Assembly: GCA_903840315.1 (NCBI GenBank)
Contig: CAIMFK010000007.1
Location: forward strand, 1-48,886
Source: an uncultured Candidatus Saccharibacteria bacterium
Lineage (GTDB): Bacteria; Patescibacteriota; Saccharimonadia; Saccharimonadales; UBA4665
Length of the DNA stretch: 48,886 bases
Reading direction: 5' to 3'
How positions within the stretch are numbered: the first letter of the stretch is position 1; each line of letters starts with the position of its first letter. The notes under the pieces were generated by a model, which worked only from the letters and a program-made list of their open reading frames with translations, was not told the origin of the DNA and did no database searches. A program made the translations under genes and the position numbers. This document shows, piece by piece, positions 8,200 through 17,500 of the stretch.

Positions 8200-8310
8200 A
8201 GTCAAGCACCAACAGAGGTAGACCGGGTTTCTAGACCGGTCTTTTTTATTACTTCTTAAAACCTTATCCCTGTTATTAGGTTCGAGTCCTATCCCTATTG
8301 GTTCGAACCG
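8174..8310 (+). repeat. Direct repeat copy 1 (tRNA-fMet 3' end plus downstream block; attL-like)
   Basis: This 137-bp block matches 9449-9585 without gaps (constant offset 1275) and with about 10 differences; the first 88 bp have only two. Weaker ungapped similarity continues to about 8430. The block starts in the T arm of tRNA-fMet and includes CCA and a terminator hairpin. Such duplication of a tRNA 3' end is the classic trace of integration into a tRNA gene. Confidence 0.85.
8220..8247 (+). terminator. Intrinsic terminator of tRNA-fMet
   Basis: AGACCGG (8220-8226) pairs with CCGGTCT (8236-8242), followed by a T6 run. One of the two differences between the repeat copies within the first 88 bp (T8230 to C9505) falls in the loop, leaving the stem intact. 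Confidence 0.85.
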
Positions 8311-8390
8311 TACTAAATTGTTGAATATACCGTATTAACTTCTTAAAGATAGTTCCAGAAGTGCCCCATCCTCTATATGAGGACTGGGCA
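8279..8390 (+). other. Hairpin-rich noncoding stretch shared by both repeat copies
   Basis: The region between the tRNA terminator and fic holds no ORF. GGTTCGA (8279-8285) pairs with TCGAACC (8303-8309). TGCCC (8362-8366) pairs with GGGCA (8386-8390), and TCCTC (8369-8373) with GAGGA (8379-8383). In the second copy many changes keep pairing as G-U on the plus strand. It may be a structured RNA or the arm region of an att site. Confidence 0.45.
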
Positions 8391-8476
8391 TATTGAACAT
8401 AGACCGGATTCCATGACCGATCCACTTATATTAATCGTGAAAAAGCACATTATGTTGCTAACTTTCACGCTAAGTA

Positions 8477-8485
8477 TGCTATAAT
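8477..8485 (+). promoter_or_regulatory. Extended -10 promoter of the fic gene
   Basis: TGCTATAAT is an extended -10 element (TGN before TATAAT). The predicted start at about 8492 is 3 nt before the fic ATG, so the transcript is nearly leaderless. The -35 (TTGCTA, 19-bp spacer) is weak. Confidence 0.65.
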
Positions 8486-8494
8486 GGTTATGTA

Positions 8495-9379
8495 ATGATT
8501 AATCAGATTACTAAAAGTCGTATTGCAGCACTCTCTGCCCAATATAAAAGATTAGCAGTGAATAAGTCGCAGGCAATTCGTGAAATTGCTATCGCTGAAA
8601 TTCCTGAAATGGTCTATAACAGCAATGCTATAGAAAATTCTACCCTAACCCTTAAAGATACTGAGGACATTTTGCTACGGGATACTATAAAGAAAGACCA
8701 TGATATTCGTGAGGTTTATGAAGCTAAAAACTTAGCTAACATTACCGAGTACTTACTGAAAAACACTGGCAAAGCATTGAGCTTTGAGCTTATATTATTG
8801 ATCCATAAAATGTTACTTTCGGGTATTCATGATGACTGGGCGGGCAGATTTCGTCGAGGGAAAGAATGGGTGCGAATTGGCGTGCATGTCGGGGCTAACC
8901 CTGAGTTTGTTTTCGGACTAATGAATACACTGTTGAAAGATTATGACGAATCAGATGGCCGGTATTTTCTAGAAAGAATCGCGTGGTTTCATGCTGAGTT
9001 TGAAACCATTCACCCATTTAATGATGGCAATGGACGTATAGGCCGTGTCATCATAAATCAGCAATTAATGAAACTGAAATACCCACCAATAATTATTCCG
9101 AATAAGGGCAAGCATACTGATTACTATCCAGCCTTCGATGCTTATCGTACAACTGGAAAGTATGACGACTTCACGGAACTATTTGCCGGTTTACTGATTG
9201 AATCGCTTTATAAGCGAATCGCTCTCTTGTCTGCGCCAAAGATCATTACCTTGTCTGCATGGGCTAAGGAAAACGGTGTAGCTGGTAATATCGCAGCCAA
9301 TAAAGCAAGGCGTGGCACAATTCCGGCATTTAGAATGCGTGAAAAGTGGATGATTACTGCAGACTTTCGCGAAAAATAG
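8495..9379 (+). CDS. Fic domain protein with N-terminal inhibitory motif
   Basis: A protein of 294 residues. The catalytic Fic motif HPFNDGNGRIGR is at residues 173-184 and complete, so AMP transfer (or transfer of another nucleotide part) to target hydroxyls is expected. An N-terminal helix carries SNAIEN (43-48), which fits the [S/T]xxxE[G/N] motif that blocks the ATP site; this is the class II, self-inhibited layout. The C-terminal 50 residues look like a small winged-helix or DNA-binding end (ITLSAWAKENGVAG). It is the sole gene of a cassette bracketed by tRNA-fMet repeats. Such proteins can act as toxins, regulators or defence factors; which applies here is unknown. Confidence 0.9.
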   Translation: MINQITKSRIAALSAQYKRLAVNKSQAIREIAIAEIPEMVYNSNAIENSTLTLKDTEDILLRDTIKKDHDIREVYEAKNLANITEYLLKNTGKALSFELILLIHKMLLSGIHDDWAGRFRRGKEWVRIGVHVGANPEFVFGLMNTLLKDYDESDGRYFLERIAWFHAEFETIHPFNDGNGRIGRVIINQQLMKLKYPPIIIPNKGKHTDYYPAFDAYRTTGKYDDFTELFAGLLIESLYKRIALLSAPKIITLSAWAKENGVAGNIAANKARRGTIPAFRMREKWMITADFREK

Positions 9380-9448
9380 TTAAATAGCTTTACAATTAAC
9401 AGATGTAAGTTAAGATAAAGTGAGCCCAAGCCAAAAGGTATTAGGCGG

Positions 9449-9585
9449 AGGTTCGAGTCCTGCCCCCGCAACCAAGTCATGCACCAACAGAGGTAGACCG
9501 GGTTCCTAGACCGGTCTTTTTTATTACTTCTTAAAATATCACCACTGTTATTGAGTTCGAGTCCTATCCCTATTGGCTCGAACCG
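9449..9585 (+). repeat. Direct repeat copy 2 (tRNA-fMet 3' fragment; attR-like)
   Basis: It repeats the T arm, acceptor 3' strand and CCA of tRNA-fMet, then the terminator and the downstream block. The 5' half of the tRNA is absent, so it is not a tRNA gene. The intergenic region 9380-9718 consists of this block and its diverged continuation; no ORF is seen in it. Confidence 0.85.
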
Positions 9586-9718
9586 CCGAATCACGCTTAA
9601 ACTACCTTATTACCTCTAGTAATGAGGTTCTAGAAGTGCTTTATTGTCTATATGAGGGTTGGGCAGTTGAACTCTAGACCGGGTTCCTTGATCGTTACCC
9701 ATAGATTATGATTAGTAT

Positions 9719-10477
9719 ATGAGTCTTAAGAACGCAATAGTCAAAATAAAACCTGCAATTTTCCAAATACAGTTAACGCAACAACAATCGAGCAACTTAC
9801 CATTTAATAGCTCATTAGGTACAGCTTTTGCGATATCTGATGACGGCATATTACTTACTGCCCTACATGTAATTAGTTATGGGGAAGAAATTATCGCTAA
9901 ATCTAATGGTCAGGGTAAGTTACACGCCGCATTTGCTGGAGAAAGTGTAGATAGAGAAGACTTAAAAGTTATGGCATCATTTTCCGGAACAGAGTTCGAT
10001 ATCATAGCAAGAGACACGCAAAACGATTTAGCTCTCTTAAAACTTAAGACAGGCGACCTTAGTAACATAAGTATTAGAGTCGGTGGAGAAGATGGGCCTT
10101 TAACTGTCCCCAAATCAGCCACAATCCTTGGGAACAGGCCTGAAAATGGAGAAGCTATTGCTATATCGGGCTATCCTTTAGGTGAACCAAGCTTAGTTAC
10201 AAATGCTGGACACATAGCAAATAATTGGACAATTATTCCACAAATGTACGAGTGTTATCTAGGCGATGTCACCAGTAATCCCGGGAATAGCGGTGGTCCG
10301 GTTTACAGACAGAATGATGCCAAGGTAATAGGTATACTAACTGCTTCAAAATTAACGAGTGTTCTGGATGAAATTGGGCAGCCGACCAACATGAGCCAGA
10401 GCGCATCTCTAGCAGTGATTGTTCCGGGTTATAATATTTTAAAATTTGTTGAGGATAACGATATAAGACTATCTTGA
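9719..10477 (+). CDS. Trypsin-like serine protease without signal peptide
   Basis: A chymotrypsin-fold protease of 252 residues with the triad His50 (LLTALH), Asp103 (QNDLALLKL) and Ser191 (NPGNSGGP). The order and motifs fit the S1C/HtrA-like group, but there is no PDZ domain, signal peptide or membrane helix, so it probably works in the cytoplasm. It sits between the Fic cassette and the recombinase and overlaps the recombinase stop by 9 nt (convergent). Trypsin-like proteases occur as effectors in antiphage systems, so a defence role is possible but not shown. The -10 TATGAT (9707-9712) predicts a leaderless mRNA starting at the ATG. Confidence 0.85.
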   Translation: MSLKNAIVKIKPAIFQIQLTQQQSSNLPFNSSLGTAFAISDDGILLTALHVISYGEEIIAKSNGQGKLHAAFAGESVDREDLKVMASFSGTEFDIIARDTQNDLALLKLKTGDLSNISIRVGGEDGPLTVPKSATILGNRPENGEAIAISGYPLGEPSLVTNAGHIANNWTIIPQMYECYLGDVTSNPGNSGGPVYRQNDAKVIGILTASKLTSVLDEIGQPTNMSQSASLAVIVPGYNILKFVEDNDIRLS

Positions 10478-11734
10478 AAGCAGAATTAGCCCATCCTTAA
10501 TGATCAATTTGTTTTCTATACCGTTTACCAGTTTTGTTTTTTCTGAAAAACTGCCTTTATTTAATACATATCTCGCGTATTCAATTATAGGCTTGTCTAA
10601 TTTACGTTTGACTCCATAGTGCTCAAACAAAGCTTCGGTTGCAGCGTTATGCTTTTCAATCTCACTTCTTAGATTACCCGATATTTTGATCTTTTCAGAA
10701 TGATCGGAAATGAAAATCTCAAGTAGTTCAATAAGCTTAGTTTCGTTTATATATTTTTCTGGGCATTTTAAGTCAATTTTTTTGGTGCATCGGTAATAAA
10801 CATGTCTATTAAATTCACCACTAAGCAATTTCTTAAATTTTTCTTCTGCTGTAACATCACCACCACAATGCCCGCACTTCAGTAAACCCCTAAATGCAAA
10901 CTGCTTTGAACCCCATTTGCCTTTGTTAATACCTCTAAATTGCTGTACAAGCTCGAATAACTCTTTAGAGATTAGTGGTTCGTGAGATCCCTTAAACCAA
11001 ACTCCTTCTGGGTATTCGAATTCTCCATAGTAAAAAGGGTTAGTAAGAATTAGGAATACTTGGCTAAGAGCGACTGGTTTACCTGAGCGATTTGTAAACC
11101 CTATTTCATCAAGCCATAGTTTGAGTTTTCTACCGCTCCAACCGTGGTAACCAGCTTTTCGATATATCTCGGTAATGATTGGAGCTCTATCAGGATCAGG
11201 AATAATATCTTTAATACCGTTAAAGTGACGGTTCATATAGCCTAATGGCGCAACTCCTGGTCGCCATCCCATATTGCATTTATTTTTTATGCCTCTTTTT
11301 ACGTTTACGCTCTTATTATCGTTTTCTAGTTTCGCTTGAGAGCAGAGAATCATTAGTAGGAATTTCTCATTTGGATTATTAGTGAAAGTTTGTGAATATG
11401 TTCTAATCTGAACTAACTTGCCACTGTCCATAAGATCAACTAAAGACCCTAGGTCACCACCGTTACGACTTAATCTTGAAGCATCCCAGCATAGTACACA
11501 GTTATACTCATCATTTCTGAGGCCATTTAATAATTCGTTATATACCTTTCGTTGACCAGACTCTTTAGCGGAGTGACTCTCTTCTAGAACCTTAGTTACC
11601 TTCAATCTTTCCTTTTCAGCCAATAACCTCATTTCGTTTAATTGGGAATCTATAGACATAGCTTGACGCTCGTCCTGCTCGCTAGATTTCCGAGCATATA
11701 AGCAATATTTCATTTCTGGAGCTTTAACTTCCAT
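10469..11734 (-). CDS. Large serine recombinase (site-specific integrase family)
   Basis: From ATG 11734 the protein has 421 residues. It begins with a resolvase domain: ARKSSEQDERQ holds the catalytic serine region, and WDASRLSRNGGDL is the conserved helper motif. A Recombinase domain follows (GVAPLGYM, ITEIYRKAGYHGWS, LILTNPFYYGEFEYP), and then a zinc-ribbon (CGHCGG ... YYRCTKK ... CP). At the C-terminus a coiled-coil segment seems short. This layout is that of phage and transposon serine integrases, though it is smaller than the 500-residue classics. It lies within the accessory region and is the best candidate to move it. A TTG at 11743 and ATG 11713 are alternative starts; the divergent neighbour is hsdM. 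Confidence 0.88.
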   Translation of the reverse strand: MEVKAPEMKYCLYARKSSEQDERQAMSIDSQLNEMRLLAEKERLKVTKVLEESHSAKESGQRKVYNELLNGLRNDEYNCVLCWDASRLSRNGGDLGSLVDLMDSGKLVQIRTYSQTFTNNPNEKFLLMILCSQAKLENDNKSVNVKRGIKNKCNMGWRPGVAPLGYMNRHFNGIKDIIPDPDRAPIITEIYRKAGYHGWSGRKLKLWLDEIGFTNRSGKPVALSQVFLILTNPFYYGEFEYPEGVWFKGSHEPLISKELFELVQQFRGINKGKWGSKQFAFRGLLKCGHCGGDVTAEEKFKKLLSGEFNRHVYYRCTKKIDLKCPEKYINETKLIELLEIFISDHSEKIKISGNLRSEIEKHNAATEALFEHYGVKRKLDKPIIEYARYVLNKGSFSEKTKLVNGIENKLIIKDGLILLSR

Positions 11735-11818
11735 ACAGAGCAAAGGTACCGCAATTAAATATAAAGTCTAGTTTTTGTCTACTTATATCTGTTATAAAGA
11801 GCTATAATATGACTTAAT

Positions 11819-13408
11819 ATGCAAGAAGAGACAAATACACTTAAGGAAGATGAAAGAGCTCACCTTCATAGTACTATTTGGAAAATAGCAAACGATCTTA
11901 GAGGTTCAGTTGACGGATGGGACTTTAAGCAATATGTCCTTGGTATTCTTTTTTATCGTTTTATTTCTGAAAACCTTGCTAGTTATATTAATCAAGAAGA
12001 GCGAAAAACTGGTGCTAGTGATTTTAACTACGTAACTTTAAGTGATGATGCGGCTGAATTTGGTCGAATAGATACAGTACAAGAAAAAGGCTTCTTTATA
12101 TTGCCAAGTGAATTATTTGAGAATGTAAATAATAAAGCTAAGAATGATGCAAATTTAAACGAAACTCTCTCCGGAGTTTTTCGCAATATAGAAAACTCTG
12201 CTAATGGTACTGACAGCGAAGACGATATAAGAGGGCTTTTTGATGATATTGATGTGAACAGTAATAAGCTTGGTCCAACTGTCGCTAAACGTAATGAACG
12301 TCTGGTTAAGTTATTGAACGCTGTTGGGGAACTGAATCTAGGTAGTTATTCAGACCATACTATCGATGCTTTTGGAGATGCATATGAATATTTAATGACT
12401 ATGTATGCAAGTAACGCTGGTAAATCGGGAGGAGAGTTTTTCACCCCACAAGAAGTGAGTGAACTATTAGCCGAGATAACTGTACACGGCAAGAAGCAAG
12501 TAAATAAAGTTTACGATCCTGCATGCGGATCTGGATCATTACTTCTTCAATTTGCAAAAGTTCTAGGCAAAGATAATGTGAGTCAAGGTTTCTTTGGTCA
12601 AGAAATCAATATTACCACCTACAACCTTTGCAGAATAAATATGTTTTTACACGATATTAACTATGAGAAATTTAATATTGCACATGGTGACACGCTAATA
12701 GATCCAGCACATTGGGATGATGAGCCATTTGATGCAATAGTATCAAATCCACCTTATTCAATTAATTGGGAAGGCGATTCTAACCCTCTACTTATTAATG
12801 ATCCGCGATTTTCTCCTGCAGGCGTACTAGCACCTAAAAGTAAAGCAGATCTGGCCTTTACCATGCATATGCTTAGCTGGCTTTCTACGAGTGGAACTGC
12901 TGCAATAGTCGAGTTTCCGGGAGTTCTTTATAGATTAGGTGCAGAACAAAAAATTCGTAAATATTTAGTAGACAATAATTATGTAGATACGGTAATTCAG
13001 CTTCCTGCAGATCTGTTTTTTGGTGTGGGCATCGCTACTTGCATAATAGTTCTGAAAAAGAGTAAAAAAGATAACTCTATACTTTTCATAGATGCTTCAG
13101 CCGAATTCGTGCGAGGAGGAAATAAGAATAAACTTAGTGAGAGTAATCGCTTAAAAATTTTAAATGCATTTATTGACCGAAATAATGTGGATTATTTTGC
13201 AAAGCTTATTAAGAATGATGATATCGGGAAAAATGAATATAATCTTTCTGTTAATAACTATATTTTACAGAAGGACAATAGAGAGGTCATAGATATCTCT
13301 AACATTAATTTAGAGTTAGCGCAAATTGTTGCTAGGCAAACAATACTTCGCAAACAAATTGATGACATTATTAACGATATTGAGAGTACACATAATGAGC
13401 AAGATTGA
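11819..13408 (+). CDS. hsdM: Type I restriction-modification methyltransferase subunit
   Basis: A protein of 529 residues with an N-terminal helical HsdM_N domain (to about 160) and an N6-adenine methyltransferase domain. The SAM-binding motif DPACGSGSLLL is at about residue 233 and the catalytic NPPY at about 311. KSGGEFFTPQEV before motif I is typical of HsdM. With HsdS it methylates the recognition site; with HsdR it restricts unmodified DNA. First gene of an hsdM-hsdS-hsdR operon. The -10 TATAAT (11803-11808) predicts a leader of about 4 nt. The hsdS start overlaps its end by 14 nt. Confidence 0.95.
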   Translation: MQEETNTLKEDERAHLHSTIWKIANDLRGSVDGWDFKQYVLGILFYRFISENLASYINQEERKTGASDFNYVTLSDDAAEFGRIDTVQEKGFFILPSELFENVNNKAKNDANLNETLSGVFRNIENSANGTDSEDDIRGLFDDIDVNSNKLGPTVAKRNERLVKLLNAVGELNLGSYSDHTIDAFGDAYEYLMTMYASNAGKSGGEFFTPQEVSELLAEITVHGKKQVNKVYDPACGSGSLLLQFAKVLGKDNVSQGFFGQEINITTYNLCRINMFLHDINYEKFNIAHGDTLIDPAHWDDEPFDAIVSNPPYSINWEGDSNPLLINDPRFSPAGVLAPKSKADLAFTMHMLSWLSTSGTAAIVEFPGVLYRLGAEQKIRKYLVDNNYVDTVIQLPADLFFGVGIATCIIVLKKSKKDNSILFIDASAEFVRGGNKNKLSESNRLKILNAFIDRNNVDYFAKLIKNDDIGKNEYNLSVNNYILQKDNREVIDISNINLELAQIVARQTILRKQIDDIINDIESTHNEQD

Positions 13409-14564
13409 TGATTTAATCTTTGAGTATTGTCCTGAAGGGGTAAGTTTTAAAGAATTAGAAAGCATAATTAAAAAAGTAGATAGATCAAATCAAAATGTTC
13501 CTAAATCAAAGATTAAATCACATGGTCATTATCCCGTATATACACAAAGCGCAAATCTTAGCCCAGATGGCTATTCAGATGATGATAGCAAAGTAGTTAA
13601 TGATGTCCCTTTAATTTTATATGGTGATCATACAAACGTACTCAAATGGATTTCTAACGATTTTATAATTGGCGCAGATGGAGTTAAATTAGTAAAGCCA
13701 AGTATTGATTCGGGCCTGCAAAATAGATTTCTATATCATTATCTTTGTGAAAAGATTGAAGATATACCAAATGGATATGCTAGGCATTTCGCAAAATTAA
13801 AAACTGTCAAAATTCCTACTCCTCCAACTATCGTGCAGAATGCGATTATAGATATTTTGGATAAATTTACCTTGCTAGAAACAGAGCTAGAAACAGAGCT
13901 AGAAACAAGACGTAAACAGTATGAATTTTATAGAAATAATCTTTTCGATAATATAGTCCTTAAGGATTCACAAAAGTTATCGCTAGATGATGTATGTACG
14001 AAAGTTGATAGAATTAAATGGAAGAACCACACAGATAAAAGGTTCACCTACATAGATCTATCTTCAGTTAACCGCAACAATAATTACATATCAAAACCGC
14101 AGACAATAAATTACAAAAATGCGCCTAGCAGAGCACAACAAATTTTAAATGATGAAGACGTTATCTTTGGTACGACAAGACCTACGTTAAATCGTTTGTG
14201 CTATATAACTAAGGACTACGAAGGTCAGATATGCAGTACGGGATTCTGTGTTTTAAGAGCTGATAAAAGTATTATATTGCCTAGATATTTATACTTTTTG
14301 TTAACGACAAATGAATTTTATAACTTTGTTGCGAGTAATCAGGAAGGGGCGGGTTATCCATCGATTTCTGATACTAAATTAAAGTCTTACAATATTATGG
14401 TGCCTAAATTATCCGAACAGAAAAGGGTAGTAAATATTCTTAATAAATTCGACAGACTTGTTAATAGCATAAATGAAGGTTTGCCTGCCGAACTTGTCGC
14501 TCGTCGAAAACAGTATGAACATTACCGCAACAAATTATTGACTTTCCCGGAGCTAGTAGCATGA
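13395..14564 (+). CDS. hsdS: Type I restriction-modification specificity subunit with central 12-bp repeats
   Basis: Starting at ATG 13395 (MSKIDDLIFEYCPEGV), the protein has 389 residues. An upstream in-frame ATG at 13326 exists, but it lies deep within hsdM. It has two target recognition domains, each followed by a conserved helical spacer ending in R-RKQYE-[FH]YRN (RRKQYEFYRNNL and RRKQYEHYRNKL), the usual half-repeat plan of HsdS. The central spacer contains LETE-LETE-LETR encoded by three 12-bp units, like the TAEL repeats of EcoR124. The two recognition domains differ, so a bipartite asymmetric target is expected. The stop overlaps the hsdR start (ATGA). Confidence 0.93.
   Translation: MSKIDDLIFEYCPEGVSFKELESIIKKVDRSNQNVPKSKIKSHGHYPVYTQSANLSPDGYSDDDSKVVNDVPLILYGDHTNVLKWISNDFIIGADGVKLVKPSIDSGLQNRFLYHYLCEKIEDIPNGYARHFAKLKTVKIPTPPTIVQNAIIDILDKFTLLETELETELETRRKQYEFYRNNLFDNIVLKDSQKLSLDDVCTKVDRIKWKNHTDKRFTYIDLSSVNRNNNYISKPQTINYKNAPSRAQQILNDEDVIFGTTRPTLNRLCYITKDYEGQICSTGFCVLRADKSIILPRYLYFLLTTNEFYNFVASNQEGAGYPSISDTKLKSYNIMVPKLSEQKRVVNILNKFDRLVNSINEGLPAELVARRKQYEHYRNKLLTFPELVA
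13875..13910 (+). repeat. Three 12-bp tandem repeats inside hsdS
   Basis: Units CTAGAAACAGAG (13875-13886), CTAGAAACAGAG (13887-13898) and CTAGAAACAAGA (13899-13910). The unit length is a multiple of three, so gain or loss keeps the frame and changes the distance between recognition domains. Confidence 0.95.
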
Positions 14565-17500
14565 GTAAATTTAATCTTGTTGCTGAAAGTCCTAGTAGTA
14601 CAGTTGTATCGGAATATACACCAAATAAAGAACGAGCAAAATCTTATCAAAGCGAAGCTGAACTTGAAAAAGCATTTATAGAAAAGTTACAAACACAAGC
14701 TTATGATTATTTATCTATTAAAAGCGAAGCTGAACTTCGGGCAAATCTTCGCGCAAAACTCCAAAAATTAAATAGTTTTGAATTTAGTGATTCCGAATGG
14801 GAACGTTTTTTTAATGAAAGAATCGCTAATGAAAACGAAGGTATTGAAGAAAAAACTGCAAAAATTCAAGAAGACCATATCCAACTGCTTACGAAGGATA
14901 ATGGCGAAGTTAAGAATATCTATTTAATAGACAAGACTAACATTCATAACAATTGTTTGCAGGTTATTAACCAGTACGAAATCGATGGTGCAAGAGCCAA
15001 TCGCTATGATGTTACAGTTCTAGTTAACGGTTTGCCGCTGGTTCATATTGAATTAAAAAGACGCGGGGTACCTCTACAAGAAGCCTTTAATCAGATTAAT
15101 CGTTATCAGCGAGATAGCTTCTGGGCAGGTAGTGGGTTATTCGAATATGTTCAGCTATTTGTGATTAGTAACGGGACTTATACTAAATACTACAGCAATA
15201 CAACTCGCTGGCAACATATTAAAGAGTCTGGCGAATCACATTCTAAAAAGGGTAATAAGACTAGTAATAGTTTTGAGTTTACAAGTTGGTGGGCAGATGC
15301 TAATAACAAACCCATTATTGACTTAATAGACTTTTCGCAAACATTCTTTGCCAAACATTCTTTGCTCAATGTTATTTCCAAGTACTGCGTATTTACTTCA
15401 GAAAAGTTGTTACTCGTCATGCGACCTTACCAAATTGTTGCAACGGAAAGAATTTTAAGTCGCATTCAAGTTTCATCTAACTATAAGAAATTAGGAACTA
15501 TTGACGCCGGTGGTTACATTTGGCACACAACCGGGTCAGGTAAAACTCTCACTAGCTTTAAGACTGCACAACTAGCTAGCAAGCTTGATTCAGTAGACAA
15601 AGTTATATTTATTGTTGACCGTAAAGATCTTGATTACCAAACGATGAAAGAATATGACAAGTTTGAAAAAGGTGCAGCTAATAGTAATACAAGCACTGCA
15701 AAATTGCGTAAGCAACTCGAAGATCCTAATTCGCGCATTATTATCACAACAATACAAAAGTTAGACAAATTTATTAAGAAAAATGAACATCATAATATTT
15801 ATGATGGGCATATTGTTTTAATTTTCGATGAATGTCACCGATCTCAATTTGGTGATATGCATTCTGCAATTACGAAAAACTTTAAAAATTATCATATTTT
15901 CGGGTTTACTGGCACTCCTATATTTGCCAGCAATTCTTCTAGTGGTGGTCGTGCTGATCTGAAGACTACTGAGCAAGCTTTTGGAGATAAGTTACATACG
16001 TATACAATTGTTGATGCAATAACGGATAAAAACGTATTACCGTTTCGTATTGATTATATAAATACTGTTCATTCTAACGATGATATTGATGATGAAAAAG
16101 TTCGATCCATAGATACTGAATCAGTTCTTGGAGCACCTGAAAGAGTGAATAAAGTAGTTCAGTATATCCGCAAGCATTTTGATCAAAAGACTAAACGCAA
16201 TAGCTACTATAAATTGCAGGATCGTCGATTAGCTGGCTTTAACTCTATCTTTGCGGTTAGCTCTATAGAGATGGCAAAGAAATACTATGCTGAGTTCAAA
16301 AGCCAACAAAAAGAGTTGCCAGAAGCGGCAAGATTGAAAATTGCGATCATTTATAGCTTTGGTGTAAATGAAGAAGACCCGGGCTTTGATGGTTTAGAGG
16401 ACGAAAACTCTGATAGTACTGAAGGTCTCGACCAAAGCTCCAGAGATTTTCTAGAAGATGCAATCGTTGATTATAACAAGTTATTTTCAACTAACTTTGA
16501 TACCTCTGCCGATAAGTTCCAAAACTATTACAAAGATGTTTCCGATAAGATGAAGAAGCGCGAAATCGACATGCTTATAGTGGTCAATATGTTCCTTACA
16601 GGATTTGATGCAACTACACTAAACACATTATGGCTTGATAAGCGACTTCGCCAACATGGTTTACTGCAAGCTTACTCACGCACAAATAGAATACTTAATT
16701 CGGTAAAAACATTCGGTAATATAATTAGCTTTAGGAACTTAGAAAAGGCTACAAATGATGCCTTAGCCTTGTTCGGGGATAGAGAAGCAAGTGGCATTGT
16801 ACTGCTTAAATCTTATTCCGAGTATTACAATGGCTATGAAGATAACGGTAAGCATATACCCGGCTATTCAGATCTCGTGGGTGAACTTATTAAACGATAC
16901 CCGGTTGGCGAACAAATTATTGGTGAACAAAATCAGAAGTACTTTATTAAATTATATGGCGCTATTCTAAGAGTCCGTAATATCTTAGATTCTTTTGATG
17001 ACTTTGCAGATATCTTAAGTCCTCGTGATATGCAAGATTACCACAGCATGTATATTGATCTATATAATCAGTTCCGAAACGAATCAGATGCAGATAAAGA
17101 AAGCATATTAGACGATGTAGTTTTCGAGATGGAACTAATTAAACAGGTTGATATCAATATTGATTATATATTGGGTCTAATTCGCCAATACCACTCTGGG
17201 AATCAAGAAAATAAAGAATTACTCATAGACATTAATAAGGCAATTGACTCAAGCGTTGAATTAAGGGATAAGAAACAACTCATAGAGCAATTTATTAACT
17301 CCCTAAATATTAACTCGGTGGTTGAAGATGATTGGCATAAGTTTATCGATGAAAAGAAATCAGAGGAACTTGATAGCATCATTCAGGAAGAGGGTCTTGA
17401 TCCCGATGAAACTTATAAATTTATAGAAAATGCATTTCGTGATGGTGGCGTAAAATCATCAGGTACTGCAATAACTAAGGTCCTACCTCCAGTGTCACGT

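Larger units (their letters stand above)
8174..9448. mobile_element. 1,275-bp tRNA-end-bounded cassette carrying a Fic gene
   Basis: The DNA between the two repeat copies contains only the fic gene and noncoding repeat sequence. No integrase lies inside, so if it is mobile it needs a recombinase in trans; a serine recombinase is encoded about 1 kb further on. The bounded structure is seen directly; mobility is inferred. Confidence 0.55.

Noticed and set aside
9445-9475. A second tRNA-fMet gene
   Set aside because: Only the T arm, acceptor 3' strand and CCA are present; no D arm or anticodon arm can be folded upstream. It is a duplicated 3' end.
9208-9594. Minus-strand frame of 128 residues over the repeat and fic end
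   Set aside because: It crosses the tRNA-derived repeat and the coding strand of fic; composition is that of a shadow frame. No ribosome-binding site was seen.
13326-13394. N-terminal extension of HsdS from ATG 13326
   Set aside because: It would overlap hsdM by 83 nt; the typical HsdS start is at ATG 13395 with a 14-nt overlap.
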